Source: Phycisphaerales bacterium | GTDB taxonomy: Bacteria > Planctomycetota > Phycisphaerae > UBA1845 > Fen-1342 | DNA: 64,000 nt | NCBI GenBank assembly: GCA_016716475.1 | Contig: JADJWG010000001.1 | Span: forward strand, 1,674,001 to 1,738,000 | Reading direction: 5' to 3' | Part shown: piece after piece, positions 1-9,419 of the stretch | Layout of the letters: each line of letters starts with the position of its first letter | Numbering within the stretch: position 1 is the first letter of the stretch | The notes under the pieces: model-generated | The model's input: the letters and a program-made list of their open reading frames with translations, nothing else | Told to the model about the DNA's origin: nothing | Database searches by the model: none | Program-made: the position numbers and the translations under genes

Positions 1-415
1 ACACGTCGCCAACGATGCAGATCAGTCGGCCACCGGCCACGAGCAGTCGAAAGCAATTGTGCCATACCCGGTCGAGCTCGGCCAGGAACCGATCGTAGTC
101 AGGCATGCTGCCGAGTTGTCCAGCGCTGTCGTTGTATTGCTTTAGCGTCCAGTACGGTGGTGACGTAATGACGAGGTGTACGCTCTCGTCCGGCAGATCA
201 TCCAGCTCACGCGCGTCTGCACGGCGCAGCACGTGGCTGGTCGGGAGAGTCGGCAAGACCGCCTCGATCTCGCGGGCGGCCGCCTCGTCCTTGGCGAGTG
301 CCGGAATCGCGCTCTGGGACTCGCGCAAGCGCCGGATGCTGGGCGGCGCGTACTCCCGCAACACGACGGTCTTCGACCCGTGGTTCAAGAATTGCATGTC
401 TGCATGACTGCTCAT
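1..415 (-). CDS. DNA methyltransferase, N-terminal part (runs off left edge)
   Basis: Reading the minus strand from ATG at 415 gives 138 residues with no stop before the window edge. Residues 84-89 read TSPPYW, preceded by hydrophobic LVI, which is the (D/N/S)PPY catalytic motif IV of amino-methyltransferases (N6-adenine or N4-cytosine). A later stretch, residues 127-138, AGGRLICIVGDV, fits the beta strand after it. Motif IV lying near the N terminus suggests the SAM-binding FxGxG motif is in the missing C-terminal part, as in beta-class enzymes. An in-frame ATG at 397 is an alternative start. Target sequence, and whether it belongs to a restriction system or is an orphan, cannot be seen here. 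Confidence 0.75.
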   Translation of the reverse strand, partial: MSSHADMQFLNHGSKTVVLREYAPPSIRRLRESQSAIPALAKDEAAAREIEAVLPTLPTSHVLRRADARELDDLPDESVHLVITSPPYWTLKQYNDSAGQLGSMPDYDRFLAELDRVWHNCFRLLVAGGRLICIVGDV

Positions 416-919
416 TCACCATCCGAACGGACGACTTACGGCTCTAGCCGACGCCTACCACCAACCAGGTGGCATCCTATCCTGTGGGGCTGTTGTGCTC
501 GACAGCCGAGTGGCTTGGGGTTCTTGGGCTGGTCAGGGCTTCGCGGTCCCGGGCGGGGGCATCCTCGTGGTCCGCGTTAGAGCGGCTACCGGCGTTCGAA
601 CGCCTGCCCGCGTCACTTCCCGACAGGTCGGGGGATTGTTCGTTGCGCCGGGGTTCGACCCGGCGCCCTTAATGGGTGAGGCAAGTCTCGTTCGGACCGA
701 CGGTTTGCAGAGCACCCCAATCGCCGCCCATCAGCAAGACCGGTGCTTGGCATCAGTACCTTGTGCGCCTTCTCGTTGTGGCGGACGGCTGTGGCGCCAC
801 ATTGTGGATTGTGGCACGTCTACTCGTACGCGATTTCAGCCGCCCCATGTGGGGTGGTCCTGCTCGTAGCGTCGGAGCGTATGGCGTCTGAATCCGTAAG
901 CGCACCAGGGAGTGTGATC
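416..919. other. Intergenic region without a supported gene
   Basis: About 500 bases between the divergent methyltransferase and the secreted repeat protein. Short reading frames here are unconvincing and overlap each other. A perfect 8-bp inverted repeat lies at 645-666 (stem GCGCCGGG, loop GTTCGA). It looks like a tRNA T-arm but no acceptor, D or anticodon arm accompanies it. Confidence 0.5.
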
Positions 920-2961
920 ATGTTGAAACGTATAAGCAGAGTAATGGGTGGGGTTCTGGCCCTGGTTCTCATCGGCCAGCTCGCGGTTCCGGTTCATGGT
1001 CAGTGTGAGCAGTTCTGGCGCCAAGTCGGAGGGGGTGTGGATGCTACGGTAAGGTCGCTTGCGGTCTTTGATGATGGTACCGGGCCGGCATTGTATGTCG
1101 GCGGCCTGCTCAACCATGCCGGCGGCCTGCCCTGCGCCAGTATCGCCCGTTGGAACGGCACAGACTGGGCAGCGCTGGACGGTGGACTGTCCTATAGCTT
1201 AGGAAATAGCTGGGTCAATACTCAGGTTGTTTTTGATGACGGCAGTGGCCCGGCGCTCTATGTCGGTGGGCGGTTCGACCAGGCCGGAGGACAGCCGGCG
1301 AACAACATCGCGCGCTGGGACGGAACCGCGTGGGCTCCCCTCGGTGCTGGCATTGTCGGTACGCTTGTGAATGCCGAAGTGAACGCCCTGGCGGTCTTCG
1401 ATGACGGTAGTGGCCCGGCCTTGTATGCGGCGGGAGAATTCGACACTGCGGGCGGCCAGCCGGCGCGCAACATTGCCCGCTGGAACGGCACCACCTGGTC
1501 GGCACTGACAAGTTCGATGACCGGCGGCGTGATTCGGGCACTGGCCGTATATGACTCCGGCAATGGTCCGGCCCTGTATGCGGCGGGTTCATTTTTCTTC
1601 TCGGCAGCCGGCGGCAACGCGCAGAACATTGCGCGGTGGAACGGCTTCTGGTGGTCTCCGCTGGGTGGCGGCCTTGATTCGTTCGTCACGGCGCTGGCCG
1701 TCTTTGACGACGGTACCGGCGCAGCGCTCTACGTGGGGGGCATTTTACCCAGGCGGGCGGACTCTCGGCATCGCGGATTGCGCACTGGAATGGCTCGGCC
1801 TGGTCGGCGCTAAGTTCCCAGGTGAATAGCCAGGTGACCGTCCTTGCGACGCTCGACGATGGGTCGGGCCCGGCACTATACGCCGGTGGATTCTTCACTT
1901 CGGCAGGGGGCCAGGCGGCCACGCGGATTGCCCGTTGGAATGGTACGGCATGGTCGCCATTGCATACGGGCGTCAATCAGCCGCCGGAAGCACTGGCTCT
2001 TTTTGAGGATGGTATCGGCCCCGCGATCTACGTGGGTGGTTCCTTCCAGATTACCGGGATGATTGCTGCCAGCCGCCTCGCCCGGTGGGGGTGCCTGCCC
2101 GGGTCTCCGGCGACACTTTACTCCAACACCAATGAAACGACTTTTCGATTTCACCCCGGCAACGGAGTGCAGGGAACGCCGCGGGTTGCCTTCGACGATG
2201 TCATGATTCCCGACGCACGCATCAACCCGGGAGACGACATGCTGGAGGTGTGGCGGGTGACGTATGGCATTTTCCGGGCGAACCCGGCCCCGGCCACCAA
2301 TGCCAACCTCTACTATGCTTCGATGTCGACCGGCACGGTTCCGCCGGATACGGCTCTCGATGTCCCGTTCGAAACGTTCGACTCGGGGCTGTTTCCGGCA
2401 ACCGGGACGACCGGTCTGTGGCTCATCACGAGTGGTGATGGAAACGAGCCGCTCTTCACCGTGCCCCTGAACAGCACCCATTCGGCCGGCTACCACGGAT
2501 TCATGCTGGGGCTGTCACTTGACAATCCCAATACGAACAACGGCTGGCGTATCACGCAGGGCCCCGACGCCAACATCAACGGCTACTGGATCTACGATGT
2601 GGATGGTCCGTTTGCCGATCCACCGACCGCGGTTGAACGCCATTTCTGGTTCGGTGGAACCCCTCCGGGAATGTTCTACCTGACCGTTGTCGGCCGGACG
2701 TTCACCAGCGACGTCGCGGCACAGTACTGCCCGGGCGACATGAACTGTGACGAGCTGGTCAACTTCGCGGATATCTCGCTCTTTATCGCGGCTCTCAAGG
2801 CGGGCAGCCCCGACAACTGGACGTACGACCCCGCTGCCGGCGTCTGTGCCTATCTGAACGGCGATACGAATGGTGATGAACTCGTGAATTTCGCGGACAT
2901 CTCCAGTTTCATCGCCCAGATCAAGGCGAATCCGGAGCCCTGCACGACGGTTCTCCCTTGA
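920..2961 (+). CDS. Secreted repeat protein with C-terminal dockerin-like domain, interrupted by a frameshift
   Basis: The ATG at 920 opens with a signal peptide (LLKR-like start, hydrophobic core GGVLALVLIGQLAVPV, then HGQ). There follow about seven repeats of roughly 55-60 residues, each built as VFDDGSGPALYVGG, AGG, IARWNGTxW, a planctomycete secreted beta-repeat pattern. The C-terminal about 80 residues carry two dockerin/EF-hand type units (GDMNCDELVNFADIS and GDTNGDELVNFADIS), expected to bind calcium and anchor or sort the protein. The first frame stops at 1813, but the repeat pattern continues in another frame from the TTTT run at 1743-1746. One extra T there restores an uninterrupted protein of about 680 residues. 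Function is unknown. Convergent with the half uvrA; a strong hairpin lies between them. Confidence 0.75.
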
Positions 2962-2995
2962 CGCTGCGTAGCGGGACACCTGACCGCACCAGCGC

Positions 2996-3030
2996 ACGGC
3001 CGACCCGGGCCCCTGGCTCGGGCCGGCCGT
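2996..3030. terminator. Hairpin between convergent genes
   Basis: Outer stem ACGGCCG/CGGCCGT with further pairing CCCG/CGGG inside, placed between the ends of the secreted repeat protein and the minus-strand uvrA half. The plus side is followed by a modest T-rich stretch (CTGTTTCT). It could terminate transcription from both sides. Confidence 0.5.
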
Positions 3031-3064
3031 ACCTGTTTCTCAGCGCGTGACACGAACTCGCCGC

Positions 3065-5128
3065 TCAACGCGCCGGCGGGGGGGACTGTAACCGGCGGGA
3101 GCGCGCGGTGGACGGAGTGCCGGTCGCCGTCGCGGGTACGGTGATCGGCCGACGCGTCGCTGGGACCACGATCGCTTCTCGGCCGGAGAGGAACGCTCCC
3201 GTCAGCGAGTCCGGATGTGCCGCTACTTCGGCCACCGAACCGCTGGCCACGACAAGGCCGCCGCGCGACCCGGGCCCCGGGCCGAAATCCACGACGAAGT
3301 CGGCCGCCGTCATCGTGTCGCGGTCGTGCTCTACGACGACGACCGTATTGCCCATGTCGCGCAGCCGCTGAAGCGAAGCGAGCAGCCGCAGGTTGTCGCG
3401 TGGGTGCAGGCCGATACTGGGCTCATCCAGCACATAGAGCACCCCCACCAGGCCCGAACCGATCTGACTGGCGAGTCGGATCCGCTGCGATTCGCCACCG
3501 GACAGTGTGGGTGCGGGGCGATCGAGTGTGAGATAGTCGAGGCCGACATCCAGCAGAAAGTGCAAACGTGCCCGAATTTCCTTGAGGGGCTCAGCCGCAA
3601 TCAAGGTCTGAACCTCGTCGAGAACGAGATGCTCGAAGTAGGTCAATGCCCGGCGGATCGGCAGGCGGCAGGCCTCATCGATATTCAGCGCGGCGGGGGG
3701 CTGGTCCGGTCCGTCGGCATGCCCGGTCAGACGGACGGCGAGGGCCTGAGGCATCAGGCGCCCCCCGTTACACCGGGCACAACGTGCCTGCCGCATGAAT
3801 TGCTCGTAAAAACGGCGCACGAGGGCGGAGCCGGACTTCCGGTGGCGGGCGTGCAGATCGGCGATGATGCCCTCGAACTTGCCGCCGTGCTTCCACGACC
3901 CCCCGCGTCCGCGCCATTCGAACGTGATGTGTGCATCGCCGGTGCCGTACAGCAGCGCACGCCGGGCTGCGCTGGATAGCTTGTTCCACGGGGTGCGCAA
4001 ATCGAAGTCGAGGTGCTGTGCCACGCCTTCGTAGAAGTGCCGTGCCCAGCGACCGGGTTTGTGGCGCAGTGCGGCGATGCATGGCGCCAGCAGGTTCTTG
4101 GTCGGATCGGTGATGAGCAGCTCGGGATCAAAATCGAAACGGGTGCCTAATCCGTCGCAGTGCGGGCACATGCCCTGCGGACTGTTGAAGCTCAGCATCT
4201 GTGGGCTCGGCGGCTCAAAACCCAGCCCGCATCGGGTGCAGGCAAAACCGGCCGAGAGCAGGATGTCGTGCCCGTCATGCTGCGCCGCGCGTCGTGGGGT
4301 GGTTGCTTCGCGATCGGCGAGAACATGCAGGAGGGCCGTGCCAGACCCGATTTCGAGAGCGAGATCGAGAGCTTCGGCGATGCGGCTGCGGGCATTGGAG
4401 CGGACCGTGAGCCGGTCGATGACCACTTCGATGTCGTGGCGACGATAGCGGTCAAGCGTGGGGGGCTCGGCGAGTTCGATGATCTGGCCGTCGACGCGCG
4501 CCCGGACGAAACCGGTGTGCAGCAATTCCTGGAAGAGGTCACGATACTCCCCCTTTTGTGCACGGATCTTCGGCGCGAGGATCAGCAAGCGGGTCTGCTC
4601 GGGCAGAGCCAGCACGCGACCGACCATCTGTTCGCGCGTCTGGGCGCTGATCGTGTCGCCACACTGGGGACAGTGCTGCGTGCCGGCGCGGGCGAAAAGC
4701 ACACGAGCGTAGTCGTGAATCTGGGTAATGGTGCCGACGGTGCTGCGCGGATTCCAGCCACTGGTTTTCTGCTGGATCGAAATCGACGGGGATAGCCCGG
4801 TGATCTGATCGACGTCGGGCTTGGGGAGCTGGCCGAGGAACTGCCGGGCGTAGGCGCTGAGCGACTCGATGTAGCGGCGCTGCCCCTCGGCGTAAAGCGT
4901 GTCGAACGCGAGACTGCTCTTCCCGCTGCCGGAAACGCCCGTCAGGCAGATCAGGCGATTCTTTGGCAGAGATAGTGCAACGTTGCGGAGGTTGTGTTCG
5001 CGCGCGCCGTTCACATGAATGAAAGAGCGATCATCACGCACGTTCTCGGCGGGAGGCGCACCGGCGTCTGCCGCGGGCGGAAGCGGCGTGGGAGCTTCGA
5101 TCGAAACCCGGCGGGTGCGCTTGCTCAT
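3065..5128 (-). CDS. uvrA: UvrA N-terminal half (excinuclease ABC subunit A, one ATPase module)
   Basis: 687 residues, against about 940 for standard UvrA. Residues 64-72 hold Walker A (GVSGSGKSS), followed by RRYIESLSAYARQFLGQ and the UvrB-binding region. Zinc cysteines CPQC and CTRC/CPHC follow, then the signature LSGGESQ (542-548), Walker B with VLDEPSIGLHP and the VVEHD switch. The protein ends soon after TGAFLSGRE, exactly where normal UvrA would enter its second ATPase module (second GVSGSGKSSL). No sequence of the second half follows in any frame, because the downstream gene is unrelated and convergent. UvrA recognises damage in nucleotide excision repair; this half would need a partner, or self-dimerisation, to rebuild two composite sites. 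ATG at 5128 is the start. Confidence 0.85.
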   Translation of the reverse strand: MSKRTRRVSIEAPTPLPPAADAGAPPAENVRDDRSFIHVNGAREHNLRNVALSLPKNRLICLTGVSGSGKSSLAFDTLYAEGQRRYIESLSAYARQFLGQLPKPDVDQITGLSPSISIQQKTSGWNPRSTVGTITQIHDYARVLFARAGTQHCPQCGDTISAQTREQMVGRVLALPEQTRLLILAPKIRAQKGEYRDLFQELLHTGFVRARVDGQIIELAEPPTLDRYRRHDIEVVIDRLTVRSNARSRIAEALDLALEIGSGTALLHVLADREATTPRRAAQHDGHDILLSAGFACTRCGLGFEPPSPQMLSFNSPQGMCPHCDGLGTRFDFDPELLITDPTKNLLAPCIAALRHKPGRWARHFYEGVAQHLDFDLRTPWNKLSSAARRALLYGTGDAHITFEWRGRGGSWKHGGKFEGIIADLHARHRKSGSALVRRFYEQFMRQARCARCNGGRLMPQALAVRLTGHADGPDQPPAALNIDEACRLPIRRALTYFEHLVLDEVQTLIAAEPLKEIRARLHFLLDVGLDYLTLDRPAPTLSGGESQRIRLASQIGSGLVGVLYVLDEPSIGLHPRDNLRLLASLQRLRDMGNTVVVVEHDRDTMTAADFVVDFGPGPGSRGGLVVASGSVAEVAAHPDSLTGAFLSGREAIVVPATRRPITVPATATGTPSTARSRRLQSPPPAR

Positions 5129-5258
5129 GGGCCTGACATTGTAGGTGCGCGCGTCACACCGTGGCAGCCGATCTGGGCGGAGGCGCAGCGTAGACCCATG
5201 GCCGCGGGCGGCGGAAGCGGACCAGTTCCGTGTGGGGTGTTGCCGATACGCAGGGACG

Positions 5259-5816
5259 CTAGCCGGGGAGTTCGATGATCGACTGGGTTTTCACCAGCGT
5301 GCGTTCGGCCGGGAAGGCGTGGAACGCATGCAGGTGGAACTCGCGATCGCGGGCCTCGTGATCCATGTAGGTGAATGGCACAAGGTCACCGTCGGCCATG
5401 TGTTCGTAGGCCTGGAACCAGCCGCGCTTCTCGGTGTGGCGCAAAAGATCGTTGTGGACGGATTTGTAGAGCGCTTCGTCCATGGTCTCGACCTGGGTGC
5501 TGACCATGTAATTCCACCCGTCGGGCGTGCTGCGCTCGTGATCCCGTTCCCCCTTCAGCCGGAAGCGCGTCACAACGCCGCGCGAAGCCGGAACATCGCC
5601 CTCCCGCGATAACACTTCGGTCAAACACTTGCTGCCAATCGTGAGTGAGAGCACGTGGCTTAGACCGATAATCCAAATGTCGGCATGATAACGACCTTGC
5701 TCTACTCGGAAGGTGGCATACCGTTGAAAGAGTTCAGGATGCAACGGGCGCTCAAACAGGAATAAATGCAGGTCGACGGCCTGCAGTGTCGCATTGCTCA
5801 TTTCGGTGTTGTTCAT
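5259..5816 (-). CDS. DUF2617 family protein
   Basis: 185 residues from ATG at 5816; a TTG five codons upstream is possible but weaker. The sequence matches my recollection of the DUF2617 family, found mainly in planctomycetes and actinobacteria: an N-terminal VDLHLFLFERPLHPELF stretch, a central GxSHVLSL, and a C-terminal EFHLHAFHAFPAERTLVKTQSIIE. No catalytic motif is evident and the function is unknown. It has its own extended -10 promoter and stands alone on this strand, separated by about 120 bases from the upstream DUF971 gene. Confidence 0.6.
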   Translation of the reverse strand: MNNTEMSNATLQAVDLHLFLFERPLHPELFQRYATFRVEQGRYHADIWIIGLSHVLSLTIGSKCLTEVLSREGDVPASRGVVTRFRLKGERDHERSTPDGWNYMVSTQVETMDEALYKSVHNDLLRHTEKRGWFQAYEHMADGDLVPFTYMDHEARDREFHLHAFHAFPAERTLVKTQSIIELPG

Positions 5817-5875
5817 CGCGTGGTCCGGCAAGGAAGTACCCTTTCAGAATTAGCTGATCCAGTCAAACGGACGCG

Positions 5876-5884
5876 AGTATAGCA
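5876..5884 (-). promoter_or_regulatory. Extended -10 promoter element for the DUF2617 gene
   Basis: The minus strand reads TGCTATACT, an extended -10 box (TGn-TATACT). No good -35 is visible at 16-18 bp. Predicted start of transcription is near 5869, about 53 bases ahead of the ATG at 5816. Confidence 0.5.
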
Positions 5885-5938
5885 CACGGTTTGGAGACGA
5901 CCTAGGAAAAAAGCTCCGGGGCGAGAATTCGAGCGCGG

Positions 5939-6295
5939 TCACGGAGTCTGCTCCGCGGACTGCGTCCCTGTTGCTTCTACGCACAAGGCCCGCAGCAGTT
6001 CATAACTGTAAATACCGCTGGTGTGCCCGTCTGCCCAAGTGGGTCGCAGCGCGTAATGCCCCACCAATTCAAGTGTCTCAATGGCTGTCATTCGTTGGGC
6101 GGCCCCCCCCGCAGGGACCATCGGCAATGCACCCTCGTTACGCTCCTCCCGCTCTGTCCGACAGGTCGCACAGGGGCACGCGCGCCGTAGCACGGGCAGG
6201 GAAATCACCCCGACCAGGCCGTCTGCCCAGCGCATGCGCAGGGTGGACGGCCGTTGAAGCTCTATCTCGACCGGCCGTGTTGCGTCGCCATCCAT
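5939..6295 (-). CDS. DUF971 domain protein
   Basis: 118 residues starting at ATG 6295, chosen because upstream in-frame codons overlap the end of accA. It carries the DUF971 pattern: basic VEIELQRPSTLRMRWADG, then LPVLRRACPCATCRTE with the CPCAxC cysteines, and a final YALRPTWADGHTSGIYSYELLRALC. The same fold forms the N-terminal part of gamma-butyrobetaine hydroxylase and is found in proteins linked to iron-sulfur metabolism. Stand-alone members have no firmly assigned reaction. It begins 22 bases after accA and is probably co-transcribed with it. Confidence 0.75.
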   Translation of the reverse strand: MDGDATRPVEIELQRPSTLRMRWADGLVGVISLPVLRRACPCATCRTEREERNEGALPMVPAGGAAQRMTAIETLELVGHYALRPTWADGHTSGIYSYELLRALCVEATGTQSAEQTP

Positions 6296-6317
6296 CCCGG
6301 GGGGCTCAGCAGGTTGG

Positions 6318-7406
6318 TTAGGCCTTCGGGCCAGCCGGTGCAGGATTGCGGAACCGTGGTGCGCGACGCCCGACCGATTTGGCGGTCGGCGCTTCGGCTT
6401 CGGGGCTTGTGTCGACAATGAAACTGCCGAGCTTCCGCAGGCGGTCGTAGCGCCGCTTGAGCAGTGTGTCGAGCTTGAGTCGCTTCAGATCACGCAGGGT
6501 CTTGCCCAGCCAATCCTCAAGATTCCGGGCAGCACCCTCGGGATCGCGGTGGGCGGCGCCGAGGGGCTCGGGGACGATCGCGTCGATCAGTTCAAGGCGC
6601 TTGAGTTCTGAGGGCGTCAGGCGCAGCGCTTCTGCAGCGCGCGAAGCGTAACTTCCTTCCTTCCAAAGAATTGCAGCGCATCCCTCGGGGCTGATGACGG
6701 AGTAATACGCGTGCTCCATCACGGCCACCTGGTCGGCGATGGCGATGCCGAGGGCGCCGCCGCTGCCACCCTCGCCGATGACACAGGCGGCAATCGGCGT
6801 TGGCAGGCGGGACATCTCCATGAGACTGACAGCGATTGCCCGGGCGATACCACGTTCCTCGGACTCGACGCCCGGGTATGCGCCGGGGGTGTCCACGAGC
6901 GATACGATCGGCACACGAAACTTCGCGGCGAGTTGCATCTTCTGCAGCGCCTTGCGATAGCCCTCGGGGTGGGCACAGCCGAAGTTCACATCGATTTTTT
7001 CACGGGTTTCCCGCCCCTTCTGATTCGCCACGAGCATCACGCGATGGCCCGCCAGCCGGGCGAATCCGCACACGATCGCGTGGTCATCGCCGTACAGCTT
7101 GTCCCCGTGCAACTCGTAGAAGTCATCGGCGAGCATGCGGATATAGTCCCGCGCGAGTGGCCGACGAGGGTGCCGGGCCACGAGGACCTTCTCCCATGCG
7201 GTCAGATTGGCATACGATTGGTGCAGAAGAGTCTGAAGCTGTGCCCGGATGCCCGCAATGACTTCGGAGTAATCCCGACCTGAATCGGCCTGGACCGCTT
7301 CCAGACGGGCAATCTCCTGCTCCATCTTGACGAGGGGCTTCTCGAATTCGAGCACGCTGGTAACACTCCCTGCCTGTGCAGTGGAGGGTGATGTCGTCTT
7401 GTTCAT
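6318..7406 (-). CDS. accA: Acetyl-CoA carboxylase carboxyltransferase subunit alpha
   Basis: 362 residues from ATG at 7406. AccA is one half of the carboxyltransferase that moves the carboxyl group from carboxybiotin to acetyl-CoA, the first committed step of fatty acid synthesis; it works with AccD in the cytoplasm. Hallmarks are the N-terminal LEFEKPLVKMEQEIARLE coiled segment, YIRMLADDFYELHGDKLYGDD, the GRETREKIDVNFGCAHPEGYRKA stretch and the oxyanion glycines in GEGGSGGALGIAIAD, followed by ISPEGCAAILWK. The length is slightly above the usual 320 because of a basic, Ala/Pro-rich C-terminal tail. accD is not in the window. The DUF971 gene follows after 22 bases. Confidence 0.95.
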   Translation of the reverse strand: MNKTTSPSTAQAGSVTSVLEFEKPLVKMEQEIARLEAVQADSGRDYSEVIAGIRAQLQTLLHQSYANLTAWEKVLVARHPRRPLARDYIRMLADDFYELHGDKLYGDDHAIVCGFARLAGHRVMLVANQKGRETREKIDVNFGCAHPEGYRKALQKMQLAAKFRVPIVSLVDTPGAYPGVESEERGIARAIAVSLMEMSRLPTPIAACVIGEGGSGGALGIAIADQVAVMEHAYYSVISPEGCAAILWKEGSYASRAAEALRLTPSELKRLELIDAIVPEPLGAAHRDPEGAARNLEDWLGKTLRDLKRLKLDTLLKRRYDRLRKLGSFIVDTSPEAEAPTAKSVGRRAPRFRNPAPAGPKA

Positions 7407-7667
7407 GGGCTCCAACCAGACAGGCCGCGCTTTCTGCGGACCGCCGCGCCGGCAGGCCGCACCCAGATACCGTCTGTCAGAACGGGCAAATGGTAGGCGA
7501 CCAGGCCGTCTGAACGCAAGGGTTTTTTGAGGGTTGGGTATGCAACTGTGGACGGATTCCCGTCAATGTTGGGTGGGTCCGAGTTCGGCAGGTGGCATGG
7601 TTGAATTTTGCGCAGGTGCCAATTGATTCGATCCCATGGTATTAGCGATGATTGCACACTACCAGAT

Positions 7668-9419
7668 CTAGCGTACTTTTGCTGATCGAGGACTGGTGGC
7701 GTGCGCCACCGATTCCGTACTCAGCAATCGCCGGATAGGTTCCGGTGGTTCGCCCCCCAGGTCAGCTCGCAACAATCGATCGCACTCCGCCACCAATTCA
7801 CGACCTCCGGCAGCTACTTGTCGAGACGTGTCGGCCACCTCGTCGACGGCCTGTGCGAGCGCATCCTCCAGTCGTGCCAAGGCACTCTTCCAAGCCCCTT
7901 GCAGAGCTACGGCCACAGTACGTTCAATGGACGGACGAAGCAGGCGGTCGAACCAGAATGGCACCCCCCACGCAAACAACACCAGGAGCGCGCTGTGAAT
8001 CGCGAGCTCCACCCCCCGGAAAGCAGCCCGTCCGGTCGCCGCCTCAAAATAGGTCCAAACCACCTGGAAACCGACCGCTACCAGCGCCATTGCGGGCAGG
8101 AATACCATCAGGAAGCCCGTGACCCGCCGCGCCGCACGTTGCCAAGCGGTTCCGGGACGTGCGAGCGCGTATCGAACGGCGTCGCCAAGCTCTGTGGCGA
8201 CCCACTCTGCCGCACCTTCGGCGACTTCGGTGAGGCGGTTCCGCAACGGTTGGGCGGCGAGTCCGGCGTGTTGGGTGTCGACCTCCAGACCGTCGATCGT
8301 GGCCTGTAGCTTGGATTGTGTCCATTCGTCCCACAGACTACGGCATACGGCATCGACCTCGTTCGCTTCGGGGCCGGGTGTGAGCGGGATGTTCGTCGGG
8401 GCTCTGCTACGGAGCGGTGCGACCTCCCGCGCCAGGTGGGACAACGTGGATTGCACGTGGACCCAGACACCAACCCGGTCTGCAAGCCGGGCCGCTGCTC
8501 CGGCGCTGGCGAAGGAGATTCCCGTGAGTATCTTCCCCGCCGTCTCTCCCCAACGTTCCAGCGTCGTGGCGCGCAGCCGAGCCCAGGCGGAATCGGCACC
8601 GCAGCGTTGCAGCGCGTGCAGGAGTGCCGCTCGCAAGTCGCGCAGCCGGGCGGTTTCTCCGCGGCGGGCCAGTTCACGCACCGCATGGGCGGTCACCAGG
8701 TTGCCGAGCAGACGCTGTAAATCCTCAAACTCATCCGGAGAGGGTAGTTTCTGTGCCATTGGCAGGCAGCAGGTTCGCAGGATCAGCGGCTCCACGAATC
8801 CGGCGGCATGCAACATGCTGGCCAGGTCATCCATCTGCCGCACATCGCCCGTGTCCCACTGGTTCATGATGAACAGCCAACCATGGCGATGTTCACGCGC
8901 CAAGAGCACGCGCCACCCGGCATCGTCGCGGTAGCGTTCTGGGCTCACCACGTAACAAACAAGGTCCACGTGTGGCAACCAGGCCAGCGCGACCGCGCGG
9001 TTCTCGGGCTCAACACTGTCGATGTCCGGAGCGTCAAGCCAGAGCACATCGCGGTACTCGTCGCGCCGATGGCGGCAGATGCGTTGTGGGTTCAACGGCA
9101 GGACTGCGGGTAGTTCCGCCAGTTCGATGTCCTCGTGTACGTAGATCGTGACCTCGCGCGAGGTCGGACGCTCAACCCCGACTTGCGCCAGGGGTGCGCC
9201 TGCCAACCGATTCAGGAGACTGCTCTTGCCGACGCCGGTACCCCCGAAGAGCGCCACGACGAGCGGACGGCGCTCCGGCAGGACAAACAGGTCCGCGGGC
9301 GTGGCGTGTTCGAGGGATTCCAGAGCAGCGATCTCCGGAGGGGGGAGCCAGCCGCCGGCGGCCGCCTGCGCGGCCCACTGCTTTGAGCGCTCCAGCAGGT
9401 TCGCCACGCGTTCAGGCAT
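7668..9419 (-). CDS. Large GTPase with membrane segments, second of a pair
   Basis: 583 residues from ATG at 9419, which overlaps the end of the upstream GTPase gene by 8 bases. The G domain shows a P-loop GGTGVGKS (59-66), a G3 motif DAPD (129-132) and G4 NQWD (186-189). The C-terminal half is mostly helical and carries two likely membrane segments (around FLMVFLPAMALVAVGFQVVW and AIHSALLVLFAWGVPFWF). This layout, GTPase then helical region with membrane anchors, resembles bacterial dynamin-like and YcjX/Era-superfamily proteins, but I cannot assign a family. The tight overlap with a second, different GTPase suggests the two products act together at a membrane. Confidence 0.75.
   Translation of the reverse strand: MPERVANLLERSKQWAAQAAAGGWLPPPEIAALESLEHATPADLFVLPERRPLVVALFGGTGVGKSSLLNRLAGAPLAQVGVERPTSREVTIYVHEDIELAELPAVLPLNPQRICRHRRDEYRDVLWLDAPDIDSVEPENRAVALAWLPHVDLVCYVVSPERYRDDAGWRVLLAREHRHGWLFIMNQWDTGDVRQMDDLASMLHAAGFVEPLILRTCCLPMAQKLPSPDEFEDLQRLLGNLVTAHAVRELARRGETARLRDLRAALLHALQRCGADSAWARLRATTLERWGETAGKILTGISFASAGAAARLADRVGVWVHVQSTLSHLAREVAPLRSRAPTNIPLTPGPEANEVDAVCRSLWDEWTQSKLQATIDGLEVDTQHAGLAAQPLRNRLTEVAEGAAEWVATELGDAVRYALARPGTAWQRAARRVTGFLMVFLPAMALVAVGFQVVWTYFEAATGRAAFRGVELAIHSALLVLFAWGVPFWFDRLLRPSIERTVAVALQGAWKSALARLEDALAQAVDEVADTSRQVAAGGRELVAECDRLLRADLGGEPPEPIRRLLSTESVAHATSPRSAKVR

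Noticed and set aside
207..422. A minus-strand 71-codon frame at the left edge
   Set aside because: It lies in another frame over the methyltransferase, whose TSPPYW motif marks the true frame.
645..666. A tRNA T-arm-like hairpin
   Set aside because: No other tRNA arm pairs around it, so it is only an inverted repeat.
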